A stretch of DNA of 64,000 bases from Pantoea eucrina (GCF_001691555.1 NZ_MAYN01000008.1:2038682-2102681); one strand, 5' to 3'; positions 53,988 to 63,332 are shown, counted from the stretch's first letter. The notes: generated from the letters alone by a model not told the origin. Numbers and translations are program-made.

Positions 53988-55544
53988 ATGTTGAGCATCA
54001 AGAATATGAAAGTCGGGGTACGCCTGGGCATCGCCTTTGGCCTGGTGGTGGCTCTGTTAGTGGTCGTGGGCGTGACGTCATGGCTGAAAATCAGCAATAT
54101 CAAAACCGGCATCACCTCCATTGTAGAGGATCGTTTTGTTAAAGTTCGCCTCGGCTTCGACGTGCGCGATGGCGTGAATGACCAGATTAAATATCTGCGC
54201 GGTATCGTAATTGATACCACACGGCCGGAAAACAACGTTAAACGCTTTGCTCAGCTCGCGGATGCCACGGCGCAGACCAACAGCGCGATGAAAAAGATTG
54301 AGGCGATTCAGGTCACGCCGGTGGGTAAAAAGAAAATTGCCGGGTTACTTGCCGCCAGCAAACTGTTTGAACAGCAAAAAAATGACGTGCTGGCGCTGGT
54401 GCGTGATGGCAAGGCAGATGAAGCCAGCAACTATGTGCTGAAGAAAATTACTCAGACGCAAAACACCTTTTTACTCAGTGCGGCCGCCTTTGCCGACTCT
54501 CAGGCGAGCCAGCTCCATCAGGAGGGAGTAGGCATCATCAAAGATGGCACCACGGCGATTCAGGTTTCCGTTATTTTTACGGCTATCGCCATCGCGGCTG
54601 CCGTGCTGCTGGGCCTGCTGCTGACCCGTTCCATCGTGCGTCCGCTTAATGAAGCTGTCGCCGTCGCCAGCAAAGTTGCCGCCGGCGATCTCAGCTCGCG
54701 CATAACGGTCCGCAGTAAAGATGAAACCGGTGTGCTGATGCAGGCGCTGCAGACCATGAACGACAATCTGATGACCATCGTCTCTAACGTACGCGCCGGC
54801 TCCGATACTATCGCCGTCGCCTCTAATCAGATCTCCAGCGGTAATATCGATCTCTCTTCACGCACCGAGCAGCAGGCCAGCTCACTGGAAGAGACCGCCT
54901 CCGCAATGGAACAGATGACCGCTACCGTGAAGCACAATGCCGACAACGCGCGCGAGGCAAACTCGCTGGTATCGAAAACCTCTGAGGTGGCCAAAGAGGG
55001 CGGCGTGGTCATGGAGCAGGTGATCGACAAAATGGAGGCGATTGCTTACTCCTCTAAAAAGATTGTCGATATTATCAGCGTCATCGACTCTATCGCTTTC
55101 CAGACCAATATTCTGTCGCTCAATGCCGCCGTTGAGGCCGCACGTGCCGGTGAACAGGGTCGCGGCTTTGCCGTGGTCGCTTCGGAAGTCCGTAACCTGG
55201 CCCAGCGCTCTGCCTCCGCCGCCAAAGAGATCAAAGTGCTGATCGAAGATTCCGTGACCAAAGTTGATGAAGGCAGCCGCCTGGTTACGCACGCCGGCTC
55301 CACTATCGGTGAAGTTGTCAGCAGCGTGCAGAGCGTGGCTGAGATCATGAGTGAAATTACGATTGCCAGCAGCGAACAGAGCAGTGGCATTGGTGAGATC
55401 AATCAGGCGATTACACAGATGGAAGCGGTGACGCAGCAGAATGCTTCGCTGGTGCAGGAGGCATCCGCTGCCTCACAGGCGCTGCAGGAGCAGGCCGATC
55501 GGCTGGCACAGTCGATGAGCGTGTTTAAAACCGCGCTGGCTTAA
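53988..55544 (+). CDS. Methyl-accepting chemotaxis protein
   Basis: The 518-residue chemoreceptor has TM1 at about 12-32, a four-helix-bundle periplasmic domain to about 188, TM2 at about 190-212, a HAMP domain to about 265, and the signalling hairpin. The hairpin tip 'DSIAFQTNILSLNAAVEAARAGEQGRGFAVVASEVRNLAQRSASAAKEIK' is spread over about 365-415. Glu/Gln-rich methylation helices such as 'EQQASSLEETASAMEQMTATV' flank it. The C-terminus (SMSVFKTALA) lacks the CheR/CheB-tethering NWETF-type pentapeptide. The ligand is unknown. Regulation by sigma-28 is indicated by the promoter. Confidence 0.94.
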   Translation: MLSIKNMKVGVRLGIAFGLVVALLVVVGVTSWLKISNIKTGITSIVEDRFVKVRLGFDVRDGVNDQIKYLRGIVIDTTRPENNVKRFAQLADATAQTNSAMKKIEAIQVTPVGKKKIAGLLAASKLFEQQKNDVLALVRDGKADEASNYVLKKITQTQNTFLLSAAAFADSQASQLHQEGVGIIKDGTTAIQVSVIFTAIAIAAAVLLGLLLTRSIVRPLNEAVAVASKVAAGDLSSRITVRSKDETGVLMQALQTMNDNLMTIVSNVRAGSDTIAVASNQISSGNIDLSSRTEQQASSLEETASAMEQMTATVKHNADNAREANSLVSKTSEVAKEGGVVMEQVIDKMEAIAYSSKKIVDIISVIDSIAFQTNILSLNAAVEAARAGEQGRGFAVVASEVRNLAQRSASAAKEIKVLIEDSVTKVDEGSRLVTHAGSTIGEVVSSVQSVAEIMSEITIASSEQSSGIGEINQAITQMEAVTQQNASLVQEASAASQALQEQADRLAQSMSVFKTALA

Positions 55545-55554
55545 TGCCATACGG

Positions 55555-55580
55555 CCGGGCCGCCTGTTACGGCGACCCGG
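55555..55580. terminator. Hairpin between the chemoreceptor gene and sdaC
   Basis: CCGGG-c-CGCC and GGCG-a-CCCGG pair with one mismatch around TGTTAC, between convergent genes. No T-run is present. Confidence 0.55.
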
Positions 55581-55586
55581 CTGGGG

Positions 55587-56873
55587 TCAGTTGAACAGCG
55601 ACCAGGCCACAGAAGAGATAGCCAGCAGCCCGATAATCACAACAAAGAGGTTGCTGATTTTTCCGCTGTACTGGCGCATTGCCGGGACTTTCTGAATCGC
55701 ATACATCGGCATCAGGAACAGGATCGCCGCGATAACCGGGCCACCCAGCGTTTCAATCATGCCAAGAATACTGGGGTTCAGCGTCGCCACCAGCCAGGTG
55801 GTCAGCAGCATAAACAGCGTGGTCAGACGGTTCAGCTTCTGCGGCGCGAGCGCTTTGCCCCGGCTGCGCAGCGATTTAGTGACGATACCGTTAAACCCTT
55901 CACGCGCGCCCAGATAGTGACCCAGAAACGATTTCGTGATCGCCACCATCGCGACAATGGGTCCCAGCCAGGCGATCATCGGCACCTGAAAATGGTTAGC
56001 CAGATAAGAAAGAATCGTGATGTTCTGCGCTTTGGCTGCCTGCAAATCGGCGGGCGACAGGCTCAGCACACAGCTGAACACAAAAAACATCACCGTGACC
56101 ACCATCATCAGGTGCGCGCTGGCCAGAATGCGCGAGCAGCGTTTTTCCGCACCGGCACCATATTCGTCGCGTTTTGCCACGGCAAACGAGGAGATAATCG
56201 GCGAATGGTTAAATGAAAACACCATAACCGGAATCGCCAGCCATAGCGTCATCCACAGATTGCCGCTGCCCGTTGCCTCGCTGAACGACAGCGTTTGCAG
56301 CGCCGCGCCGTGCCAGTGCGGAACCAGCCAGGCTGCCAGCAGCATCAGTACAGCAACAAAGGGAAAGACCAGAATACTCATTGCCTTAACGATCATCTGT
56401 TCGCCAAAGCGCACGATAACCATCATTCCGCTGATCAGCAGCAGTGACAGCAGCGCGCGCGGCGGCGACACCATGCCGAGCTGATGCACGATAAAACTGT
56501 CAACGGTATTGGTTATAGCCACGCTGTACATCAGCAGGATGGGATAGATCGCAAAAAAGTAGAGCAGCGTAATGATCTTACCTGCCCCGCTGCCGAAGTG
56601 CTCTTCCACCACGTCAGTGATATCTTCACCCGGATTTTTACCCGAGAGGACGAAACGCGTCAGCGCGCGGTGCGCATAGAAGGTCATCGGGAATGCCAGC
56701 ACGGCCATGATCAGCAGCGGCAGCAGTCCGCCTGCGCCCGCATTGATGGGCAGAAACAGTACCCCGGCACCAATCGCCGTACCATACAGACCCAGCATCC
56801 ACACCGTATCACTCTTGCTCCAGCCCCTGGCCGCTCTGGCGGTTGCCAGCGTGCTGGTTTGTGAGTTATTCAT
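55587..56873 (-). CDS. sdaC: Serine transporter SdaC
   Basis: SdaC is a 428-residue, 11-span HAAAP-family serine/proton symporter. It is near-colinear with E. coli SdaC ('DTVWMLGLYGTAIGAGVLFLPINAG', 'GKNPGEDITDVVEEHFG', 'AIPVMVFSFNHSPIISSFAVAKRDEYG', 'SFLGHYLGAREGFNG'). The start at 56873 with GGAGAGAG is chosen over the ATG cluster at 56897. The sdaB partner gene is not adjacent. About 350 bases upstream are without genes. Confidence 0.93.
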   Translation of the reverse strand: MNNSQTSTLATARAARGWSKSDTVWMLGLYGTAIGAGVLFLPINAGAGGLLPLLIMAVLAFPMTFYAHRALTRFVLSGKNPGEDITDVVEEHFGSGAGKIITLLYFFAIYPILLMYSVAITNTVDSFIVHQLGMVSPPRALLSLLLISGMMVIVRFGEQMIVKAMSILVFPFVAVLMLLAAWLVPHWHGAALQTLSFSEATGSGNLWMTLWLAIPVMVFSFNHSPIISSFAVAKRDEYGAGAEKRCSRILASAHLMMVVTVMFFVFSCVLSLSPADLQAAKAQNITILSYLANHFQVPMIAWLGPIVAMVAITKSFLGHYLGAREGFNGIVTKSLRSRGKALAPQKLNRLTTLFMLLTTWLVATLNPSILGMIETLGGPVIAAILFLMPMYAIQKVPAMRQYSGKISNLFVVIIGLLAISSVAWSLFN

Positions 56874-57160
56874 CACTCTCTCCAGAATCATCATCATTGC
56901 AGCCGGTTTCCGGCTCTCTGTTCACGGCCAGCCGCTGCCGGCAGCCGTTCAAACGCGCTCATGCTATACGTTTTTTTCGCCGCGCGGGGGGCACAACGCA
57001 AGATACGTGTCACAAAAGCAGCAAAAATGCGCAGGCTGATAATTTTCTGCTGCAAAAACGCACAAAATCAGCACGCAATCGATTGCCTGACATTATTTGA
57101 CCTGAGTCACAGAAATAGTGCAAGGGGAAGTAAGAAAGAGCGCGGGTAACGCAGCGGACT
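56874..57160. other. Gene-free interval upstream of sdaC
   Basis: This interval must carry the sdaC promoter. I see no clear operator or conserved RNA structure in it; the adjoining hairpin at 57161 is listed separately. Confidence 0.5.
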
Positions 57161-57216
57161 CTCCCGGCTGCTGCCCTCTTCTGCCAGTGGCAGAGATCAG
57201 AAGGCAACGCCGGGAG
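57161..57216. terminator. Long compound hairpin after the GT2 operon
   Basis: Outer arms CTCCCGGC and GCCGGGAG enclose a second stem TCTGCCA/TGGCAGA. It lies 8 bases after the last glycosyltransferase gene on the minus strand. No T-run follows, so its role as terminator or RNA-stability element is uncertain. Confidence 0.5.
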
Positions 57217-57223
57217 GGGTAAA

Positions 57224-58219
57224 TCAGAATGCACGCATTCTGTATAACGCATAGAGGAAATAGTACGCTGTGAGTGAGTTCAGATTCATAATCATGTACT
57301 TCAGTTTTTCATTCTTATTCAGCAGTGTGAAAATACCTTTTGAGTATTTCCCGCGCTTTATCTGTTCTATTTCTGTTGCGATATCTGCTGGCGAAAAGGA
57401 CGCGTGATACATCGCGGTGACAATCTGCATATCCAGCGCCAGCACGCGTTTTGAGATCCCTTTCAGAAAATGGTCCAGTTCGCTGGCCTGATATTTATCC
57501 ACGATAGTGTCATACAGCGCGGTCAGCGACTGCTTGCGCACCTTTAATTCACTGTACTGCACCTTCTGTTTAGAGAGCGAGCCACTGGTATCTTCGTAGT
57601 GATAAGCCGCGTTAGGCGTGATCAGGAAGTTACTGATGCAGCTGAAATATTTGAGGTTAAACAGCAGATCTTCACTCATGGAGATCCCCTCAAGGAAGCG
57701 CAGATTCAGCGAGTCAATAATCTCCCGGCGATAGCATTTGTTATGCAGATAGCCGATGTTGTCGCTGATCTCCAGCTCGCCCAGTACATAAGGAATGTCA
57801 TGCTGACTGAAAAAGCCCGCCTGCGACACCTTACCAATGCGATCGTCATTCAGGTGGCCGACCATCAGGTCTACGGTTTCAGCTGGCCAGGCGTTGAGAT
57901 TCAGTTTGAAGCTCATCAGAAAATTGTCATCGACCCAGTCGTCGGCGTCCAGGAACAGCACGTAGTCGCCGCGCGCCTTCAAAAGCCCGGTATTGCGCGC
58001 CGCGCTGACGCCGGCATTGATCTGCTCCAGTACGGTTATCTGCGGATAGCTGGCAAACTCAGCCAGAATCTGCGCGCTGTCATCGCGGCTGCCATCGTTA
58101 ACCACGACCACTTCATAACTGCTGAACGTCTGGTTCAAAACGCTCAGCAGCGTGCGCCGGATAGTATTTTGTGAGTTATAAACGGGAATGATGATACTGA
58201 AGAGCGGATTGTCATTCAT
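57224..58219 (-). CDS. Family 2 glycosyltransferase
   Basis: The 331-residue GT-A fold enzyme opens with 'LFSIIIPVYNSQNTIRRTLLSVLNQTF' and has the nucleotide-sugar motif 'VLFLDADDWVDDNF' near residue 90 and 'GVSAARNTGLLKARGDY' just before it. The C-terminal 100 residues are helical and basic and show no membrane span. It is the last gene of a three-gene operon and overlaps the flippase gene by 4 bases. The donor and acceptor sugars are unknown. Confidence 0.88.
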   Translation of the reverse strand: MNDNPLFSIIIPVYNSQNTIRRTLLSVLNQTFSSYEVVVVNDGSRDDSAQILAEFASYPQITVLEQINAGVSAARNTGLLKARGDYVLFLDADDWVDDNFLMSFKLNLNAWPAETVDLMVGHLNDDRIGKVSQAGFFSQHDIPYVLGELEISDNIGYLHNKCYRREIIDSLNLRFLEGISMSEDLLFNLKYFSCISNFLITPNAAYHYEDTSGSLSKQKVQYSELKVRKQSLTALYDTIVDKYQASELDHFLKGISKRVLALDMQIVTAMYHASFSPADIATEIEQIKRGKYSKGIFTLLNKNEKLKYMIMNLNSLTAYYFLYALYRMRAF

Positions 58220-59523
58220 GATAAACTCTCTTTGCTGTCTGAGGTTTTGTAATTGCTAAACAACTGCCATAGCTTTCTGGGGTTGAAAAAAACCTGATGG
58301 ATCCGCGCCACGGGCTGCGCGGTGAAGAAATAATTAAGCAGGGAGAAAGAGACGAATTCGGTAATGACCACGCTCAGCGCGGCACCGGTCAGGCCGTAAT
58401 GCGGCACCAGCAGCAGCGACGAGATCAGACAAATAACCAGAACCGCGAAGGTCTTTTTGATCAGGAAGCGGTAACCGTTATATTTCACAATGAAACGGTC
58501 CATTACGCTGCTCAGCACGCCGCACATCGCACCCACGCTCAGCAGCAGCGTAGGAGCGACCGCATCCAGATAGGCGTTGCCATAGAAGTGGCCAATAAAC
58601 CAGCCTGACAGCAGCCAGATCCCCAGAATCACCAGCGCGGAAACGCCAATCACCAGCAGATGCAGCTGCTGCGCTTTGACAATTGCCCGTTCGCGGTTGC
58701 GCTCGGCAAAGAAAGCGGGATAAAACGACGCCAGCAGCGCAGCCGGTAAAAACACCCATGCTGTGGAGAGCGTCAGCGCTACAGAGAAAATGCCCGCCTC
58801 TTTTACCCCGAGGAAGTAAGAGACGCTTACCTGATTGACGCGCGTATAGATGCCGACCGCAATGGCCGAGATCACCAGCGACATGCCCGATGCCACCATG
58901 TAGCGCGAATATTGTTTAAGCTGACGCAGCGCCGGCAGCGGTTGATGGCGTTGCTGGCGCGTAAACAGCGCGAGCTTGATGACAAAGGGAATAAAAGTGG
59001 CGAGCACAATCGGGATCGCCAGGTAGTGCGGGTCCAGCTCCAGCCAGGAGATGAGGAATCGCACCGAGAGACTGATCGCCAGCCCGATAACGTTAGCGAT
59101 CACGTTGAGACGGGCATTCAGCATCGCCTCGTTGTAGATGTTAACCAGATCGAGCGCTGAGAAAAGGCAGGCCAGCGCAGCGGCACAGATAAACACCACC
59201 GCGTCCGGGCTCCATTCCGCTTTCATGATCAGCATGCCGCTAATCGCCAGGACGCTGTAGACGCCCAGTACCAGCAGGCCCGCCGCCATCATCAGACGGA
59301 TCCCCGAACGATGATTCTGCGCAATGCGCTTCAGCAATATGACATCGCTACCCATGACCGCGATGCTCTGCAAAAACTGAAAAATCAGCATGGAGAGCGA
59401 GATAATGCCAAAGGTGGTCGGGCCGACATATTTGGCGACGTAAGAGGTCACAAAAATCAGGCCAAAAACGGCGATCAGCTTTTCCGCGATCATCCACATT
59501 GAGTTTCTGAGTTTTTCTTTCAT
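58216..59523 (-). CDS. Wzx-type polysaccharide flippase
   Basis: The 435-residue protein has 12 to 14 predicted membrane helices. It belongs to the polysaccharide-transport (MOP superfamily) exporters: 'SMWMIAEKLIAVFGLIFVTSYVAKYVGPTTFGIISL' at the N-terminus and 'INQVSVSYFLGVKEAGIFSVALTLS'-like in the middle. It would flip an undecaprenyl-linked oligosaccharide. It lies between two GT2 genes and overlaps the downstream one. No polymerase (wzy), ligase or sugar-synthesis gene is nearby. The start at 59523 is used; a longer ATG at 59586 overlaps the upstream gene. Confidence 0.87.
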   Translation of the reverse strand: MKEKLRNSMWMIAEKLIAVFGLIFVTSYVAKYVGPTTFGIISLSMLIFQFLQSIAVMGSDVILLKRIAQNHRSGIRLMMAAGLLVLGVYSVLAISGMLIMKAEWSPDAVVFICAAALACLFSALDLVNIYNEAMLNARLNVIANVIGLAISLSVRFLISWLELDPHYLAIPIVLATFIPFVIKLALFTRQQRHQPLPALRQLKQYSRYMVASGMSLVISAIAVGIYTRVNQVSVSYFLGVKEAGIFSVALTLSTAWVFLPAALLASFYPAFFAERNRERAIVKAQQLHLLVIGVSALVILGIWLLSGWFIGHFYGNAYLDAVAPTLLLSVGAMCGVLSSVMDRFIVKYNGYRFLIKKTFAVLVICLISSLLLVPHYGLTGAALSVVITEFVSFSLLNYFFTAQPVARIHQVFFNPRKLWQLFSNYKTSDSKESLS

Positions 59524-59533
59524 TCCTGCTCCC

Positions 59534-60514
59534 CTACGCTTTACGCGCCAGGCGGCGCAGTTGTGAAACGCCGCGCGGGCTGACAAAAAAGAGGGTGAAA
59601 TAGAGGCTCCAGGGATTCAGCATCGGGCCTGAAGAGAGGTACGCGCGGAAACTGCGGCGATAAAGCGCGATGTAATCTTCAATAAAGGCGCCGCTGAATT
59701 CACGGCTGTTCAGCCCTTTGCTGATATAGGAAGAGGTGACCTTAAGCACGAGATGGTAGTAATAGCGGTGGTGCTGCCGGGTCATAAACGCCTTCATCCG
59801 GCCAAACGAACGCGCAAAGGAGAAGTGCTTTTCCCGCAGCGCCGACCGGGTGGCTGAGTTGTCTGACTTCACGTAGTGGTAGACCACGCGCTCGGTGACA
59901 ATCACCTGCTGGTTCTGCAGCAAATAGAGGTAGTTCATCACAAACAGCAGATCTTCGAAGTTGAAGATCTCTTCGTTAAAGCGCAGCTGATGCTGCCGGA
60001 TAACGTCTGCGCGAAAGACCTTGTCGCAGATGCCGTGACGGGGATGAAAATAGAGTACGTCGTTGACCGCTGCCGCCGCGCTCATCTGCCGCGATGCGTC
60101 ACGGTTAGCAGGCTGGTCCAGCGGCTCACCGGCAGGCGTAAAATGCTGCGACTCGCCGATACACATGCCGATATTCTCCTGCATCAAGGCCACCCAGGTG
60201 GCAAAGGCGTCGTGCGGCAGAAAATCATCAGCGTCTAAAAAACAGATAAATTTACCGCGCGCGCTGCGCAGCCCCTGATTACGTGCCGCAGAGACCCCCA
60301 TATTGGGCTGTTCAATGATGTGGAATTGCGGGTGGTGCGCAAATCGCTGAAGAATGGCCTGCGACATATCCGTGGATCCATCATTGATAAAAATTGCTTC
60401 AAAGCGCACTTCCGTCTGCTGCAGCAGACTATTAATGCTTCTTTCCAGATAGGCAGCCGCGTTATACACCGGCACAATGACGCTCAGTAACACGTCGTTT
60501 ACGGGATTTTGCAT
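59534..60514 (-). CDS. Family 2 glycosyltransferase
   Basis: The 326-residue GT2 enzyme opens with 'LLSVIVPVYNAAAYLERSINSLLQQTE' and has 'GVSAARNQGLRSARGKFICFLDADDF' near residues 73-98. It is homologous to the GT2 encoded at 57224, sharing the 'NMGVSAARN' and 'FLDADD' blocks, so the pair may come from a duplication. It is the first gene of the operon GT2-flippase-GT2, 10 bases before the flippase. The AT-rich 900-base region upstream holds its promoter. Confidence 0.88.
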   Translation of the reverse strand: MQNPVNDVLLSVIVPVYNAAAYLERSINSLLQQTEVRFEAIFINDGSTDMSQAILQRFAHHPQFHIIEQPNMGVSAARNQGLRSARGKFICFLDADDFLPHDAFATWVALMQENIGMCIGESQHFTPAGEPLDQPANRDASRQMSAAAAVNDVLYFHPRHGICDKVFRADVIRQHQLRFNEEIFNFEDLLFVMNYLYLLQNQQVIVTERVVYHYVKSDNSATRSALREKHFSFARSFGRMKAFMTRQHHRYYYHLVLKVTSSYISKGLNSREFSGAFIEDYIALYRRSFRAYLSSGPMLNPWSLYFTLFFVSPRGVSQLRRLARKA

Positions 60515-61355
60515 GAGACCTCAGAACGCGGTTTGTCAGTATTAATAAGGCGAACGCAGCGGCGTTAAACATTGCTGTTCAGATAAACCACGCACTTTAT
60601 GGCTTATTCCTGCGCCCGGCTTAACTGTATTCCGGATTTTTTTCGGAGTTTCCTCAGTAAGGAATTCCGCTAATTAAATAAATGAACCGCCAAAGTAATA
60701 ATAAGAATTTCGCCATAAATCTATGGCCAGACTATTTATTATTCATTTATAAATGCACATCGATGACGATGTATATTTGCCTGCGATTTGCCTCTCATTC
60801 CATCTGAATGGCAGGAAAAAAACGGCTGATTTCACATCGACACCAGAAATATATGGTTTTTTATCAATATGTTATAAGTAACAAACCTGCCGCGCTGTGC
60901 GGCCCGGCAGCACGTAATTCGTTTTGCCGAGTTTTCAGCGGCCTTAACGTAACGAGCGGCAACATTAATGATATGTGCTGTGCGCCCTGCTCTTTTATTA
61001 TTCCGCTGCGTCTGTTGCGCCACGTGAAAAGCAGGAGGCGTTAATCCAGTACGGCTATCGCAGCCATACTGCAATGGGCTTCAGGCCCTAAAAATGCGAT
61101 CTGTTTCAAAACTTTAAACGGCATTCTCTCTGCTGAACCCGTCAGGGTCAATGGGGCGGTCAGGAAAACAGAATTTACGCAGTAAGTCCGCAATTAATAA
61201 AAACGCAGATTGATTAGCCCCGGGAAAGGAATATCAGGCTGACTGATAAGATAAATGCGTAAAGGTCACCAGGATTAATATCAGTGAAAAACGATCGCGG
61301 TTCCGCTGTAAATCACAGCACCAGAGCGCCACCGTGACTTAGGCCAAATAACGGT
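60515..61355. other. AT-rich gene-free interval between the GT operon and the flagellin gene
   Basis: This 840-base stretch between divergent transcription units is clearly more AT-rich than its neighbours. I found no credible gene: the open frames are short and lack ribosome sites. There is no JUMPstart/ops element that I can recognise. The base composition suggests a silenced, horizontally acquired segment. Confidence 0.55.
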
Positions 61356-61382
61356 TAAAAGAAAATCACTTTCTGCCGATAA
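61356..61382 (+). promoter_or_regulatory. Sigma-28 promoter of the flagellin gene
   Basis: TAAA (61356-61359), 15 bases, then GCCGATAA (61375-61382) is an exact match to the sigma-28 TAAA-N15-GCCGATAA pattern. It lies 32 bases before the start codon. Confidence 0.92.
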
Positions 61383-61414
61383 CGCTATCAACAGAACAAT
61401 CGGTGAGCCTGTAA

Positions 61415-63313
61415 ATGATCTCCCTGCAAACCAACCTTTCTGCCCTGAATGCGGTGCAGAACACAAACAAAAACCAGTCAGCGCTGGGAACAGCGATACG
61501 CAATCTCTCTTCCGGGATGCGTATCAATAGCGCGAGTGATGATGCCGCAGGACAGGCGATTGCTAACCGGATGCAGAGTCAGCAGCGCGGTTTGCAGCAG
61601 GCGCAGCGTAACGCAGGCGATGGGTTATCGCTGGTCAATACCACTGCAGGCGCCCTGGATGAGATTAACAATCGCGTTCAGCGTATCCGGCAGTTGGCGG
61701 TACAGGGCCTTAACGGAACCCTTTCGCAGGGTGACGCCGATGCCATTCAGGGAGAGATTAACCTGAACCTGAAAGAGATCGATCGCCTCAACAGCACGGC
61801 TGCGTTTAATGGCATTAAAACGCTCGACGGCAGCGCCGGAAAAATCGGTTTTCAGGTCGGCGCGAACGATCGGGAAAAAATTATGCTGGATCTTTCTGCG
61901 CCCGGCTTTAGCGTTGGCGCGCTGGGGCTGAAAGATCTGGTGATTGGCGGTATCAGCGGCAAAGTGACGCCCGTTAACCGCATCACCGGCCTTGCCACCA
62001 ATATGGACTTTACTAATCCGGCCATCACGGTGACGTATATGCCCCCGTCAGGCGCGCCGCAGCTGATGCGCAGCAGTGCGGATAATCGCCAGTATGTGCA
62101 GAGCACGGGCGCTGACGGCAAGCCGGTATACTATCTGGCAGCGGTAAGCGCGCGCTGGGACACGGCTAACGCTGCCGGAACGGTAGCCATCAGCCGCGCC
62201 ACCTCTGCTCCGCTCTACAACAGCGTAAGCAACATAGCGCCACGCGCTATTCCGGCCGTTAATTTTCAGCAATCGGATGGCAATGCGCTTACCGCTACGC
62301 CTCCGGCGCACCTGACCGTTGATAACGGCAGCTATTATATTGAGCAGGGTGGTCTCTATCATGCGGCGACGCTGGACTTCGGCAGCAGCGGGAATGTGAT
62401 CGCGCAGGCAACCAGCGCCCCGACAAAAACCAGTGCCGATTTTGCTACCCTGCCAGCCGCTGTGACGCAGACGCCGGCGATCAATACCGGCAGCGCCACG
62501 CTCAGCTTTACGGATGCCAGCGGAAATAGCGTGAGTAGTGCGCGGCTGCTGCAAAGCGGATCGCAATATGTGATGGAGGTGGATAACGGCAGCGGTAATT
62601 ATCAGTACTTCAACGCCGCGCTGGCTGCGCATACTGACGACACCGGCAGCAGCTCGCTGGCTATCAGCGCCATCAGCAGCAGCGCTATCAATAGCTTTAG
62701 CAGCGTAAACCGCGTAACCGGTACCGCTTACGTGACGCTGGATCCGGCAAACGTTGAGTTGCGCTATACCGATGTCTCAGGCCAGAGCGCCAGCGACGTA
62801 CTGCGACTGGATGCTGACGGCAACTACTATATGGATGCGCCGGATATCGGGATCGATAAAACCGCCACCTTTGTTACTCACGACAGTAACGGCAGCATCA
62901 TGCTGAAAACGCTGCAGGGTACTGGCGATATTCAGATCTATTTCCAGGCGGGCATCTCTTCGACCACCGATGCCTCAACCAACCTGACAACCATGCGCGT
63001 CTCTGAGATGGGAGATGAGATCCGCCTGAAGCATCCGGATGATCCGCTGGCAACGCTGGATCGCGCCCTGGCACTGATTGACAGCCGTCGCAGCCAGCTG
63101 GGTGCGCTTGCCAACCGGCTCGAGTCGGCGCAGCGGCTGCAGAGCCAGAGTACAACGGATTATGCGGCGGCGCGCTCGCGCATCGAAGACGCTGATTATG
63201 CGCAGGAAGTATCAGTGATGGCACGTCAGCAGATTCTGCAGCAGGCCGGAAATTCAGTGCTGGCAAAAGCGCAGCAGGAACCGCAGCAGGTGCTTAAGCT
63301 GCTGCAGGGATAA
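61415..63313 (+). CDS. fliC: Flagellin FliC
   Basis: This is a 632-residue flagellin. The N-terminal D0/D1 part (about 1-165, 'ISLQTNLSALNAVQNTNKNQSALGTAIRNLSSGMRINSASDDAAGQAIANR') and C-terminal part (about 545-632, 'SRIEDADYAQEVSVMARQQILQQAGNSVLAKA') are typical. The middle is a long, Ser/Thr/Ala-rich variable region, making the protein longer than E. coli K-12 FliC (498). No fliD, fliA or other flagellar structural gene is adjacent. It could be the main or a second flagellin. It is followed by a short terminator. Confidence 0.93.
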   Translation: MISLQTNLSALNAVQNTNKNQSALGTAIRNLSSGMRINSASDDAAGQAIANRMQSQQRGLQQAQRNAGDGLSLVNTTAGALDEINNRVQRIRQLAVQGLNGTLSQGDADAIQGEINLNLKEIDRLNSTAAFNGIKTLDGSAGKIGFQVGANDREKIMLDLSAPGFSVGALGLKDLVIGGISGKVTPVNRITGLATNMDFTNPAITVTYMPPSGAPQLMRSSADNRQYVQSTGADGKPVYYLAAVSARWDTANAAGTVAISRATSAPLYNSVSNIAPRAIPAVNFQQSDGNALTATPPAHLTVDNGSYYIEQGGLYHAATLDFGSSGNVIAQATSAPTKTSADFATLPAAVTQTPAINTGSATLSFTDASGNSVSSARLLQSGSQYVMEVDNGSGNYQYFNAALAAHTDDTGSSSLAISAISSSAINSFSSVNRVTGTAYVTLDPANVELRYTDVSGQSASDVLRLDADGNYYMDAPDIGIDKTATFVTHDSNGSIMLKTLQGTGDIQIYFQAGISSTTDASTNLTTMRVSEMGDEIRLKHPDDPLATLDRALALIDSRRSQLGALANRLESAQRLQSQSTTDYAAARSRIEDADYAQEVSVMARQQILQQAGNSVLAKAQQEPQQVLKLLQG

Positions 63314-63332
63314 GGGGCAACCGCCCCCTTTT
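63312..63332. terminator. Terminator shared by fliC and the 63331 gene
   Basis: GGGGC and GCCCC pair around AACC with TTTT after on the plus strand. The hairpin touches the stop codon of the convergent gene. Confidence 0.75.

Noticed and set aside
60808..61044. 78-codon plus-strand frame in the AT-rich gap before fliC
   Set aside because: No ribosome site, protein-unlike composition, and position inside a likely promoter region.
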